Part shown: in pieces, positions 5,480 to 12,537 of the stretch
How the letters are laid out: every line of letters begins with the position of its first letter
Numbering within the stretch: position 1 is the stretch's first letter
Assembly: GCA_937902565.1 (NCBI GenBank)
Contig: CALFMX010000192.1
Span: 1 to 12,690 of the forward strand
Direction: 5' to 3'
From: an uncultured Spirochaetales bacterium
GTDB taxonomy: Bacteria; Spirochaetota; Spirochaetia; Sphaerochaetales; Sphaerochaetaceae
DNA: 12,690 bases
Program-made: the position numbers and the translations under genes
The notes under the pieces: model-generated
Databases searched by the model: none
What the model was told of the DNA's origin: nothing
Seen by the model: only the letters and a program-made list of their open reading frames with translations

Positions 5480-7024
5480 TCACGATTCAGGGCTTGGCAC
5501 CACCACACCGTCACGAGCGGAGATGGTCACCAGGTGGGCGAGCTCCCGGGCATGCCCGCTGTCCAGCTCGCTCTCCTTGACGCGCCAGCTCCAGTTCTCC
5601 TCATTGCACGATGAGGGGTAGTTGAAGCGGGCCTCCTCGCCCTTTTCAAGGACATCCTGCATCGGGATGATGGCAATGCGGGCGTGGCTGAGCATCAGGG
5701 CGCGGATCATCGCCTTGACCACACCCTCCTCTCCGGTACCGAGGTAGGTGCATACCATCTCCCGCTCTTGTGCCGAGAGGGAGCGGTACCAGCCGAGGGT
5801 GGTGTTGTTGTCATGGGTGCCGGTGTAGGCGACAAAGGGCTCGCCCCAGTTGTGGGGCAGAAAGTCATCATGGTAGTTGGCCGCTCCCTCCTCGGTTTGG
5901 GTAAAGCCGAACTGGAGAATCTTCATGCCGGGGAAGTTGTTCCCGTCGCGCAGGGCAATCACCTCGTCGTTCATCAGGCCGAGGTCCTCGGCGATGATAT
6001 CAAGGGGGCCCAACGCAGAGCGGATAGCATCAAAGAGGGCCGCCCCCCCGGTCTTGACCCAGGTGCCATGCTCGGCGGTCGGATGGTGGGCAGGGATCTC
6101 ATAGGTCGCCTCAAGGCCCTTGAAGTGGTCGAAGCGGACCATGTCGGTCAAAAAGAAGAGGCGCCTTATACGGTCGATCCACCAGGTGTAGCCGCTCTTC
6201 TCGAGGGCGGACCAGTCGTAGACGGGGTTGCCCCAGTACTGTCCGGTACTGCTGAAGATATCCGGCGGTACGCCGCTGACCGGGGTGAAGGTCCCCGCGC
6301 TGTCGCGCTTGAAGAGGTGACGGTGTTGCCAGGTATCACAGCTGTCCACGGCCACGAAGATCGGCACGTCGCCGATGAGACGGATTCCGAGGCCGTTGAC
6401 ATAGCACCTGAAGCGCGTGAACTGCTCGTCAAAGAAGTACTGCAACACCCGCCATCTCTCGATAGCGAGCGCATTCTCGTCTTTGAAGCGAGCAAGAGCG
6501 GCCTCGTCGCGATCGGCATACTCGGCTGGCCAGTGGCTCATCCACCGGCTATCGCCGAAGTGGGAGATGAGGGTCTGGAAGAGGGCGTAGTCATCGAGCC
6601 AGTGGGCATTGGCCGCACAGAAGTGCCGGTAGGCGGACGTGGCTGTCCCATCGGCGGTGATGAAGTGCTCGGCGGCCTCCATCAAGAGGGGCATTTTATA
6701 TGCGCGCACACGGGTAAAGTCCACCCGCTCTGGGCTGAAGGGTGGGTGATCATCCACCCTCCCCCTCTCCAGGAGGCCTCCCTCGACCAATGCGTCAAGG
6801 TCGATGAGCAGTTCGTTGGCTGCAAAGGAGGAGCGGGGGGCGTAGGGGGAGTTGCCGTAGCCGGTGGGCCCGGTGGGGAGGATCTGCCAGAGGGTGAGTG
6901 CGCTCTCACTGATCCAATCGGCGGTGCGGTAGGCGCCCCGGCCCAGATCCCCGATACCATGATCGGATGGGAGGCTGGTGAGGTGGAGCAGCACACCGCC
7001 ATGGCGTGCATTGGTGCTATTCAT
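5480..7024 (-). CDS. malQ: 4-alpha-glucanotransferase (amylomaltase, GH77)
   Basis: A 514-residue cytosolic glycoside hydrolase family 77 enzyme that transfers alpha-1,4-glucan segments between maltodextrins and releases glucose. The three catalytic acids lie in their standard motifs: Asp299 nucleophile (MVRFDHFKG), Glu346 acid/base (DIIAEDLG) and Asp405 (AYTGTHDNNT). The N-terminal LLHLTSLPSDHGIGDLG (12-28) and WQILPTGPTGYGNSPY (46-61) are typical substrate-binding loops, and the length matches bacterial amylomaltases of about 500 residues. The ATG is one base after the MalG stop, with GAAGGG in the end of malG as ribosome binding site, so it is the last gene of the operon before the terminator at 5401-5446. 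Its link to MalF/MalG-type permeases suggests the imported sugar is a maltodextrin or other alpha-glucan. A long open frame on the other strand here is a compositional shadow. Confidence 0.97.
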   Translation of the reverse strand: MNSTNARHGGVLLHLTSLPSDHGIGDLGRGAYRTADWISESALTLWQILPTGPTGYGNSPYAPRSSFAANELLIDLDALVEGGLLERGRVDDHPPFSPERVDFTRVRAYKMPLLMEAAEHFITADGTATSAYRHFCAANAHWLDDYALFQTLISHFGDSRWMSHWPAEYADRDEAALARFKDENALAIERWRVLQYFFDEQFTRFRCYVNGLGIRLIGDVPIFVAVDSCDTWQHRHLFKRDSAGTFTPVSGVPPDIFSSTGQYWGNPVYDWSALEKSGYTWWIDRIRRLFFLTDMVRFDHFKGLEATYEIPAHHPTAEHGTWVKTGGAALFDAIRSALGPLDIIAEDLGLMNDEVIALRDGNNFPGMKILQFGFTQTEEGAANYHDDFLPHNWGEPFVAYTGTHDNNTTLGWYRSLSAQEREMVCTYLGTGEEGVVKAMIRALMLSHARIAIIPMQDVLEKGEEARFNYPSSCNEENWSWRVKESELDSGHARELAHLVTISARDGVVVPSPES

Positions 7025-7025
7025 G

Positions 7026-7865
7026 CTAGCCCTTCACCGCACCGGCGATGACACCCTGGATGATGTGCTTCTGCATCGCCAGGTAGAAGATGATGATGGG
7101 GATCATGGCCAGGACCAGCATCGCCATCATCGCCCCCATATCGACGGCCCCGTATCCGCCCCTGAGGTACTGTATGGCCACCGGGATCGTCTTGTACTCG
7201 ATGCCGATGGTCAAGTATGGCAAGAGGTAGTCGTTCCACACCCACATGGCGTTGAGGATCGCCACCGTGATGGCGGTCGACTTGAGCATCGGGTAGACGA
7301 TCATGAAGAAGGTCTGCGGTGCGGTCGCCCCGTCGATCATCGCCGCCTCCTCGAGCGAGAGGGGGATGGTCTTGATGAAGCCGCTGAACATGAAGGTTCC
7401 CAGGCCCGCACCGAATCCGATGTAGAGGACGAGGATGCCGATGGGGTTGTCGAGGTGGAGCATGTTGGCGGTCTTGCTCATGGTGAACATCACCATCTGG
7501 AAGGGGACGATCATGGAGAAGACCAGAAGGTAGTAGACGGTGGTGGTAAACCACGTCTTCACCCGCGTCAGGTACCAGCCGAGCATGCTGGTGGCAAGCG
7601 AGATGCCGATGACCGAGAAGACGGTGATGAAGAGGGAGTAGCCGAATGCGTTGGCGAACTTGATCTTGCGCGCCCCTTCGATGTAGTTCTCCCGTCCGGT
7701 GAAGGTATCGGCATTGGGGAACTTGAACGGTTCGCTCGAGATGAAGAACTTGCTCTTGAAGGAGTTCATGAAGACGATCAACATCGGGGCGAGGAAGAAG
7801 AGGGCCAGGATGGCCAGGAGGACGAAGAGGATGATCTGATGGCTGCGCTTCTTTGGTGTGCTCAT
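7026..7865 (-). CDS. Carbohydrate ABC transporter permease, MalG type
   Basis: A 279-residue inner-membrane permease (about six hydrophobic helices, the first at about residues 10-32) of the MalG family, which forms the sugar channel together with the MalF-type subunit. The cytoplasmic EAA loop that docks on the ATPase is clear at about 169-195: LSLEEAAMIDGATAPQ ending in VYPMLK. The length is normal. Its ATG overlaps the MalF-type stop by four bases (ATGA), with GAGGAAG upstream as ribosome binding site, and malQ starts one base after its stop. Substrate specificity cannot be read from the permease; maltodextrin is inferred from malQ. I leave the gene symbol blank because the family also includes transporters of other sugars. 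Confidence 0.95.
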   Translation of the reverse strand: MSTPKKRSHQIILFVLLAILALFFLAPMLIVFMNSFKSKFFISSEPFKFPNADTFTGRENYIEGARKIKFANAFGYSLFITVFSVIGISLATSMLGWYLTRVKTWFTTTVYYLLVFSMIVPFQMVMFTMSKTANMLHLDNPIGILVLYIGFGAGLGTFMFSGFIKTIPLSLEEAAMIDGATAPQTFFMIVYPMLKSTAITVAILNAMWVWNDYLLPYLTIGIEYKTIPVAIQYLRGGYGAVDMGAMMAMLVLAMIPIIIFYLAMQKHIIQGVIAGAVKG

Positions 7866-8707
7866 GCTGCTTCCTCCTCTCGCTTGCGGCTGAAGGCGAG
7901 CTGGGTCAGGGCGATGAGGGCCACAAGGATGGTGAAGAGCACCGCCTTGGCCTGCCCCACCCCCTCAAAGCCGGTACGGCCGTAGAAGGTGTTGAAGATG
8001 TTGAGGGCGAGCATCTCGGTCTGTTTGCCCGGGTCGCCGGCCGTCAGGGCCAGGTTCTGGTCAAAGAGGCGGAAGCCGGAGGTCAGGGTCAGGAAGGTAC
8101 AGATGGTGATGGAGGGGGCGATGGAGGGGATGATGACGCTCTTGAGCAGGGTCCCCTGCCCGGCCCCGTCGATCTTGGCCGCCTCGATGAGCTCGACGGG
8201 GATGTTCTGGATACCGGCGATGTAGATGACCATCATATAGCCGATATTCTGCCAGTTCATCAGGACGACCAGGCCCCAGAAGCCGTACTTGGGGTCGCTG
8301 ACCACCGTCATCCCCTTTGAGTAGAGGACCCCGTTGATGATGAGGTTCCAGATCCAGCCCAGGACGATGCCGCCGATGAGGTTGGGCATGAAGAAGATCG
8401 TCCTGAAGACGTTGGTGCCCTTGATGCCTGCGGTGAGCAGCAATGCCAGGGCAAAGGCCCCGAGGTTGATGGTCACCACGCTGATGAGGGTGAAGCGGAT
8501 ATTGAAGATCAGGGCATTGGTGAACTCCCGGTCGATGAAGATCCTGCGATAGTTCTCCATTCCGATGAAGTGCCCGTCGAGGACGGTGGTGAACCGGAAG
8601 AAGGAGAGCACCACCCCCATGATCATCGGGACCAGGAAGGCGATGACAAAGCACGTCAGGGCGGGCAGGACAAAGAGAGCGGCGTACTTTTGGATGGATT
8701 TTTGCAT
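7862..8707 (-). CDS. Carbohydrate ABC transporter permease, MalF type (short form)
   Basis: A 281-residue inner-membrane permease with about six helices (the first at about residues 8-33), partner of the MalG-type subunit. The EAA motif is at about 170-196: PVELIEAAKIDGAGQG followed by SVIIPSIAPS. Like most MalF-type proteins outside enterobacteria it lacks the large periplasmic P2 loop of E. coli MalF (514 residues). GAGGAG (8718-8713) lies five bases before the ATG. It is translationally coupled to the next permease by a 4-base overlap, and a hairpin at 8725-8759 separates it from the binding-protein gene. FFMPNLIGGIVLGWIWN (105-121) is a conserved transmembrane segment of this family. Confidence 0.95.
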   Translation of the reverse strand: MQKSIQKYAALFVLPALTCFVIAFLVPMIMGVVLSFFRFTTVLDGHFIGMENYRRIFIDREFTNALIFNIRFTLISVVTINLGAFALALLLTAGIKGTNVFRTIFFMPNLIGGIVLGWIWNLIINGVLYSKGMTVVSDPKYGFWGLVVLMNWQNIGYMMVIYIAGIQNIPVELIEAAKIDGAGQGTLLKSVIIPSIAPSITICTFLTLTSGFRLFDQNLALTAGDPGKQTEMLALNIFNTFYGRTGFEGVGQAKAVLFTILVALIALTQLAFSRKREEEAA

Positions 8708-8724
8708 GGATGCTCCTCAGAGAA

Positions 8725-8759
8725 GAGGACCGCCCCCCATAGAGAGGAAGGCGGTCTTC
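8725..8759 (-). promoter_or_regulatory. Intercistronic hairpin between binding-protein and permease genes
   Basis: GAGGACCGCC (8725-8734) pairs with GGCGGTCTTC (8750-8759) over 10 bp with one G-U pair and a 15-base loop. It lies in the 68-base gap after the binding-protein stop. The short TTCTCT that follows is too weak for a full terminator. Stem-loops here in malE/malF-type operons usually stabilise the upstream message or attenuate the permease genes; that is family knowledge applied by inference. Confidence 0.6.
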
Positions 8760-8775
8760 ATAGGTGATGCACTAC

Positions 8776-10056
8776 CTAGTTGGTGAGATCGAACTCACGC
8801 TTCCAGACATCGGCACCATGGGCGGCTACCTCGTTCCAACTCTTGCGACCGGCGATGTAATCGCCGAGGGCTGCTGCCATCTGGTTCTTCCACTCCTTGC
8901 TCGGGATAATCGAGAAGTCCCAGCTGAGGGAGGTCACGCCATCCTTGTTCATCCAGCGGATGACATCCTTGGCCAGCGGATCGGTGGGTAGTTCGTTGTC
9001 GGCAAAGGTGTTGAACGGGGTGATGAACATCAGGTCGTTCTTGACGAATGCCTTGCCGCTCGGGCTCGAGAAGAGCCAGGTGAGGAACTGGGTCACTCCT
9101 CCAGGGGGGAGATATCCCCCGACGCAGAGGCCGATCTTCTCCTCGCCCTTCACGCCTGTGTAGATCGGCATGAACTTGATATCCTTGTCAGCGACCTTGT
9201 TGCCCTTGACACCGAGGATCTGGCTGGCACCCCAGTTGCCGTTCTGCACCATGGCAGCCTGGCCGAGGGCGAACTCCGCCATCGCATCGTCGACACTCTT
9301 GGCCCCGAGCAGCCCCTTGGCTGTGGTCGAGTTGTTCAGATAGAGGTCGAAGATGTTCTTCATCTGTGCGCTGTAGGTGAAGTCGAAGTTGCGGGTCTTC
9401 TCACCAAACGGGATGTTCTTCTCACGCAGCTCCCAGTAGATGGGTACGTTGACCAGGTGGGTCTCCCAGCGCCAGGCATTCCCTGCCGCCATGCTCGTCG
9501 ATGCGAAGACACCCTGGATGCCGAGGGCAGCCTTGTTCTTCTGCATATCCTCGACCACTGCCTTCAGGGTTGCAAAGTTGTTGATCTCATCGGCGCTGTT
9601 GATCTTCACCGCCTTGTTGGGCAGGGCGAAGTAGGCGCGCATGATCGCATCGTTGTAGATGATGCCGTAGCCCGCCAGCGCCTGGCCCAGATACATCCCG
9701 CCCGGATCGTTGATGGGGTAGCTGCCGATCTTGTCGGGGACGTCCTTGTTGGCGATGTCGGCCGACTTGGCCAGCAGCTTGTCACGCCCCAGCACCTCGA
9801 ACGCATCGGGCGCACTCGCCCAGAAGACCTCGGGGCGTTGGCCTGCCGGCGTCTCGCGCACGAAGGCGATGCCCGACACGGTGTTCTTGTTCAGGATTTC
9901 CAGCGTAATGCCGGGATTGGCCTTTTCGAACGCGGTCTTGTAGGCCTGGGTCAGGTCCTTGGGGAACGACGTGATCACCGTAACGGTGCCGGCCAGGGCC
10001 GGCGCCGCGCAAACGGCCAGCAACGCCCCGGCCAGGGCTGTGCGCATAGCGTGCAT
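8776..10056 (-). CDS. Hybrid substrate-binding protein: betaproteobacterial N-terminus joined to a carbohydrate-binding C-terminus
   Basis: One frame of 426 residues made of two parts. The N-terminal part (to about residue 128) has a classical signal peptide, MRTALAGALLAVCAAPALA, then TVTVITSFPKDLTQAYK and GSYPINDPGGMYLGQALAG, typical of iron/phosphonate-type periplasmic binding proteins of Achromobacter/Bordetella. The C-terminal part, from GYGIIYNDAIMRAYFAL on, is a MalE-like family 1 sugar-binding protein (ADEINNFATLKAVVEDMQ, FLTWLFSSPSGKAFV, DVIRWMN) and belongs with the downstream permeases. The switch is in frame at Gly-Tyr-Gly-Ile-Ile-Tyr-Asn, a motif near both families. I chose ATG 10056 over the longer frame (from 10119) because it is preceded by GGAGA and begins the signal peptide. 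A working hybrid protein is unlikely: the two halves have different ligands. The native start of the sugar-binding gene and the operon's promoter are therefore missing. A small apparent gap near GLCVGGYLPPGGV is noted separately. Confidence 0.85.
   Translation of the reverse strand: MHAMRTALAGALLAVCAAPALAGTVTVITSFPKDLTQAYKTAFEKANPGITLEILNKNTVSGIAFVRETPAGQRPEVFWASAPDAFEVLGRDKLLAKSADIANKDVPDKIGSYPINDPGGMYLGQALAGYGIIYNDAIMRAYFALPNKAVKINSADEINNFATLKAVVEDMQKNKAALGIQGVFASTSMAAGNAWRWETHLVNVPIYWELREKNIPFGEKTRNFDFTYSAQMKNIFDLYLNNSTTAKGLLGAKSVDDAMAEFALGQAAMVQNGNWGASQILGVKGNKVADKDIKFMPIYTGVKGEEKIGLCVGGYLPPGGVTQFLTWLFSSPSGKAFVKNDLMFITPFNTFADNELPTDPLAKDVIRWMNKDGVTSLSWDFSIIPSKEWKNQMAAALGDYIAGRKSWNEVAAHGADVWKREFDLTN
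9650..9675. other. Probable chimeric join 2 (main block to betaproteobacterial segment)
   Basis: The protein changes family within minus-strand codons for Gly-Tyr-Gly-Ile-Ile-Tyr-Asn. Codon choice also changes: the right side favours GCG, CTG and GGC, the left side CTC, GAT, GAG and AAG. The encoded motif is shared by both families, so template switching or mis-assembly at a short identical stretch would keep the frame. Confidence 0.7.
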
Positions 10057-10173
10057 GGTTTGTCTCCGTGGTTTTAGATTTGTCCGGAGACAGTAATGTC
10101 TGGTCCGCGATGCGTCCAATCAGAAATTTTGATGCGGCCCATCAGCGCAGCCGGCCGGCCGCGGCGTTCGGCG

Positions 10174-10593
10174 CTAGGCCGTGGCGGACACGCCGCCCTT
10201 CATGGCGCGGGCCTGCTGCGCCATGACCTGCGCGATCTGCGCCTGGATCTGCAGGGCCTGCGCATTGAGCGCCTGCAACTGCTGGGCTTTCATTTCGGCC
10301 GACATGCCGCTCGCCTTCACTTTGGCGATCTGATCCATGATGCGCTTGAGCTGCTTTTGCAACTCCTTGATCTGGCGGGTGTATTCGTCGTCGTTGTCGG
10401 TTTCTTCGGTGGCCTGCGCGTTGCCGACCTTGGTGGCGCCCGGATTGTTGACGCGGATCTTGCCTTCCGCAGTCACCGACACCGCATCCTGCCCCGAAGC
10501 GTTCTTCGCTTCCTTGTTGGCCTGGATCTTCTCGGCCCACAGATCTGCAAGGCTGCTGATCCGGGAGGTGCCGCTGATGCTGTTGATCGCCAT
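10174..10593 (-). CDS. FlxA-like coiled-coil protein
   Basis: A 139-residue protein beginning MAINSISGTSRISSLADLW, with a Gln/Ala-rich helical second half (about residues 72-130: RQIKELQKQLKRIMDQIAKV and QQLQALNAQALQIQAQIAQV) likely to form a coiled coil, and no signal peptide. This resembles FlxA-like proteins of Bordetella and Achromobacter. FlxA of E. coli is expressed with the flagellar regulon but its function is not known. I start at 10593, not at the upstream in-frame ATG (10650), because AAAGGAA lies a few bases before it and the extension overlaps a sigma-28-like promoter at 10630-10656. It lies 117 bases upstream of the binding-protein gene on the same strand and is divergent from the permease gene. 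No strong terminator is visible in that GC-rich gap. Confidence 0.8.
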   Translation of the reverse strand: MAINSISGTSRISSLADLWAEKIQANKEAKNASGQDAVSVTAEGKIRVNNPGATKVGNAQATEETDNDDEYTRQIKELQKQLKRIMDQIAKVKASGMSAEMKAQQLQALNAQALQIQAQIAQVMAQQARAMKGGVSATA

Positions 10594-10629
10594 GACTGTT
10601 CCTTTGCCTGGGATTTCGGGGTTTCCACT

Positions 10630-10656
10630 AATACGGCAATCGGCCGGCAAAACTTA
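10630..10656 (-). promoter_or_regulatory. Sigma-28 (FliA)-like promoter of the FlxA-like gene
   Basis: On the minus strand, TAAGTTTT (10656-10649), 11 bases, then GCCGTATT (10637-10630). The known FliA consensus is TAAAGTTT-N11-GCCGATAA; here TAA and GCCG, the most conserved bases, are exact at the right spacing. The -10 ends about 37 bases before the ATG at 10593. Flagellar-class control fits the FlxA-like product. Confidence 0.5.
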
Positions 10657-10660
10657 AACG

Positions 10661-10690
10661 TTGCCCCCGCTTGATGGCCCCCTTTACACT
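10661..10690 (+). promoter_or_regulatory. Weak candidate promoter of the NCS2 permease gene
   Basis: TTGCCC (10661-10666), an 18-base spacer and TACACT (10685-10690). The -10 is 4 of 6 and the -35 only 3 of 6. The start would be about 10697, 42 bases before the ATG. It is the best match in the divergent 145-base gap on this strand. Confidence 0.25.
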
Positions 10691-10738
10691 GGCGCCCGCT
10701 CGCAGTTTGAAACCCTCTCGTACCACCCCGGGGAATCC

Positions 10739-11224
10739 ATGTCCAACTCCTACTTTCCGCGCTGGCGTCTGGCGGACGACGCCGAGCCCGGCGTCATCAT
10801 CGCGCCCGACGAACGGCTGTCCTGGCCCAAGAACGTGGCCATGGGCGCCCAGCACGTGGTGGCGATGTTCGGCTCCACCGTGCTGGCGCCGCTGCTGATG
10901 GGTTTCGACCCCAACGTCGCCATCCTGATGTCGGGCATCGGCACGCTGATCTTCTTCCTGTTCGTGGGCGGCCGGGTGCCGAGCTACCTGGGCTCCAGCT
11001 TCGCCTTCATCGGCGGCGTGATCGCGGTGACCGGCTACGCCGGCGCCGGCCCGAACGCCAACATCGGCGTGGCGCTGGGCGCCATCATCGCCTGCGGCCT
11101 GGCCTACACGCTGATCGGCGTCCTGGTCTGGATCGCCAACGGCCGCGCCGGCGGCGGCGCCAACTGGATCGACGCCTTGATGCCGCCGGTCGTGACCGGC
11201 ACGATCGTCGCGCTCATCGGCCTC
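10739..11224 (+). CDS. NCS2 uracil/xanthine permease, N-terminal part only
   Basis: About 160 residues of an inner-membrane nucleobase:cation symporter (UraA/RutG-like). After a hydrophilic N-terminus come NVAMGAQHVVAMFGSTVLAP (32-51, the conserved first helix with the Gln-His pair), GGRVPSYLGSSFAFIGGVI (77-95, the strand of TM3), and PPVVTGTIVALIGL (149-162). Full-length members have about 430 residues and 14 segments, so the second half, with the substrate-binding glutamates of TM8 and TM10, is absent. The start is ATG 10739, with GGGGA four bases before the leader's last ATCC; an ATG at 10661 in frame lacks support. The family match ends about 11220 and the residues that follow are compositional nonsense to a stop at 11354-11356. 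The cut coincides with the change to fungal DNA, so this is a broken gene by joining, not a natural deletion. Confidence 0.85.
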
Positions 11225-11235
11225 GCACTGGTTCC
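11205..11235. other. Probable chimeric join 3 (betaproteobacterial segment to fungal DNA)
   Basis: NCS2 permease similarity stops near VALIGL at about 11224, and from there the sequence is non-coding and of fungal 5'-flank type. No repeat, insertion-sequence end or target duplication is seen. The exact base is uncertain by about 15. Confidence 0.65.
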
Positions 11236-11398
11236 GCTACGGACGGCCATCATCTCGAGGCATCGCCGCGCATCATCGTCATCCTCAGCACAACCACCAC
11301 CGCAGGACAAAATCGGGACAAGTACAGCAGCGCGCCACGACGCTCGCGGAGGATAATAGTTGTTTGGCAGGGAGGACCGCAGTAAAAGGGCGTAAAAG
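11236..11398 (+). other. Fungal 5' flank / untranslated leader
   Basis: About 160 bases before the fungal ATG at 11399. It is C/A-rich in places (CATCATCGTCATCCTCAG, then CACAACCACCACCGC), common in leaders of filamentous fungi. A purine-rich stretch (GTAAAAGGGCGTAAAAG) directly precedes the ATG, with A at -3 (AAGATGG), a good eukaryotic start context. No TATA box can be assigned with confidence. Confidence 0.5.
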
Positions 11399-12537
11399 AT
11401 GGCATCGGCGGCAAGCCGAATGGACGCGTTCGCCCTGATCGGGCCCGTCTTCGCCCCGATGGCCATCTCGGCCGTCGGGTACGCGGCGTGGAAGACGGAG
11501 TGGAAGGCTTTCCTGCAGGACTTCCTGACGGGGCCCGGGCGGACGAAGCGCATCGGCATCTTGCTGTTTGTGCTGCTCAACTGGAAGAACATGCCCTTTG
11601 CGTGGACGGCAAGTGTACTTTCTGGCTCGGATCCCCCTTTCTGAACCAAGCGCTGGCAAGGGAAGAATTTAGAGAGAAGAAAAGCTGACTCGCGAAATTG
11701 TATTAGCTGCGCGTATTTTACACCATCATCTACCACTTCCGCCTCCGCAAGAGCCCGCGCCTCGGGCCCAGGGCGCTGTTCAAGCCCATCATCTCGACGA
11801 CGCACGCGCCCCTCCTCGAGATCGACTACAACCTGCACAAGTCCAACAGCACCTTCTTCACGGACCTGGACGTGTCGCGGACGCACCTGGTGTCGTACCT
11901 CTTCCGCCCCTCGATGCGCCGCCTCACGCACAACACCAGGAGCAGGTTCATCCTGGACCCGCGGACGGGCGAGCCGATGAGGGGACCGCTGGGGATCCTG
12001 CTCGGCTCGGTGCAGTGCTCGTTCCACCGCGAGGTGGGGCCGTACCAGCGGTACGAGGTCTGGAGCAAGGTGCTCTGCTGGGACCGCAAGTGGGTGTACA
12101 TCGTGACGCACTGGCTGCCGCGGGGCACCGCCGTGCCCACCTCGTGGCTCGACCCGGGCTTCGGCCGGCGCAGGGTCCGCGGTCAGGCCGACCCCCAGGG
12201 CGGCTGGGAGAGGAAGATCTTGGCCACGGCCATTAGCAAGTACGTCTTCAAGGTCGGGCGGTTCACGGTGCACCCGGCGCGCATCCTCGACGACGCCGGC
12301 ATGCTGCCCGAGAGGCCGGGCGGGTGGATCGAGGGCGGCGAGGAGCAGCTCGGCGACATGGAAGCCGACCTGAGCGACGTGGACCTCGCCGTCGAGGGCG
12401 AGTGGGACTGGCGCCGCGTCGAGGCCCAGAGGCGCAAGGGCATGGAGACGGCGGCCAAGTTTCACGCCGTGGACGAGGCCAAGAGCCTGTTTGACGGGGG
12501 CACTAACGGCGCCCTTGCTCTTGTCGGGCCTGGCTAG
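11399..12537 (+). CDS. Fungal THEM6-like hotdog (4HBT_2) thioesterase-family protein, two exons
   Basis: A complete spliced gene. Exon 1 is 11399-11608 (70 codons, MASAASRMDAFALIGPVFAP with a hydrophobic N-terminal helix). Exon 2 is 11707-12537 (276 codons and TAG), giving 346 residues. Across the splice the frame reads KNMPFAW(T) then LRVFYTIIYHFRL. The hotdog signature is in exon 2: EIDYNLHKSNSTFFTDLDVS followed by RTHLVSYLF, the D-x-N-x-H-x-N-S helix of 4HBT-type domains, and QRYEVWSKVLCWDRKWVYIV for the sheet. Related fungal proteins are annotated as thioesterase or THEM6-like, some in secondary-metabolite clusters (AtnL type); the substrate is not known, and membrane attachment by the N-terminal helix is likely. 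The C-terminus is acidic and poorly conserved. Codon use (ACG, TCG, GAC, CTC, CGC) is that of high-GC Sordariomycetes. Its presence beside bacterial genes is the clearest evidence of a chimeric contig. Confidence 0.85.
11609..11706 (+). other. Spliceosomal intron, probably GC-AG
   Basis: A 98-base intron. The acceptor is TTAG (11703-11706), with a fungal branch site CTGAC (11685-11689), its A 18 bases upstream. With donor GCAAGT at 11609-11614 the exons join in phase 0 and the protein reads through with no extra residues. A GT donor (GTACTT, 11615) also keeps phase but adds Ala-Ser and lacks the conserved G at +5. The intron has several in-frame stops if unspliced. Confidence 0.7.

Noticed and set aside
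5684..7051. 455-residue plus-strand open frame antisense to malQ
   Set aside because: malQ on the other strand has all catalytic motifs and a coupled start. The antisense frame is Gly/Val/Glu-rich with no recognisable domain, as expected from high-GC codon bias.
6978..7985. 335-residue plus-strand open frame antisense to the MalG-type gene
   Set aside because: It is extremely Asp/Glu/His/Gly-rich, the mirror of hydrophobic permease codons, and has no family match.
10088..10101. Small inverted repeat AGACA-N4-TGTCT upstream of the binding-protein start
   Set aside because: Only five base pairs long with a 4-base loop and no promoter that can be placed around it; chance is a sufficient explanation.
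10057..10119. N-terminal extension of the hybrid binding protein
   Set aside because: It would put 21 polar residues before a perfect signal peptide, and the ribosome binding site GGAGA matches ATG 10056 instead.
11225..11356. C-terminal extension of the NCS2 permease frame
   Set aside because: The residues after about 11224 are Ser/Arg/Pro-rich and unlike any NCS2 helix; the frame simply runs on through fungal leader DNA.
11613..11706. Intron with GT donor at 11613 (GTGTAC)
   Set aside because: It leaves exon 1 in phase 1 and breaks the frame of exon 2. The donors at 11609 (GC) and 11615 (GT) are the only nearby ones that keep phase.
11104..12465. 453-residue minus-strand open frame across the fungal gene
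   Set aside because: It spans both the chimeric join and the intron and is a shadow of the GC-rich fungal exon, which carries a clear hotdog signature on the plus strand.
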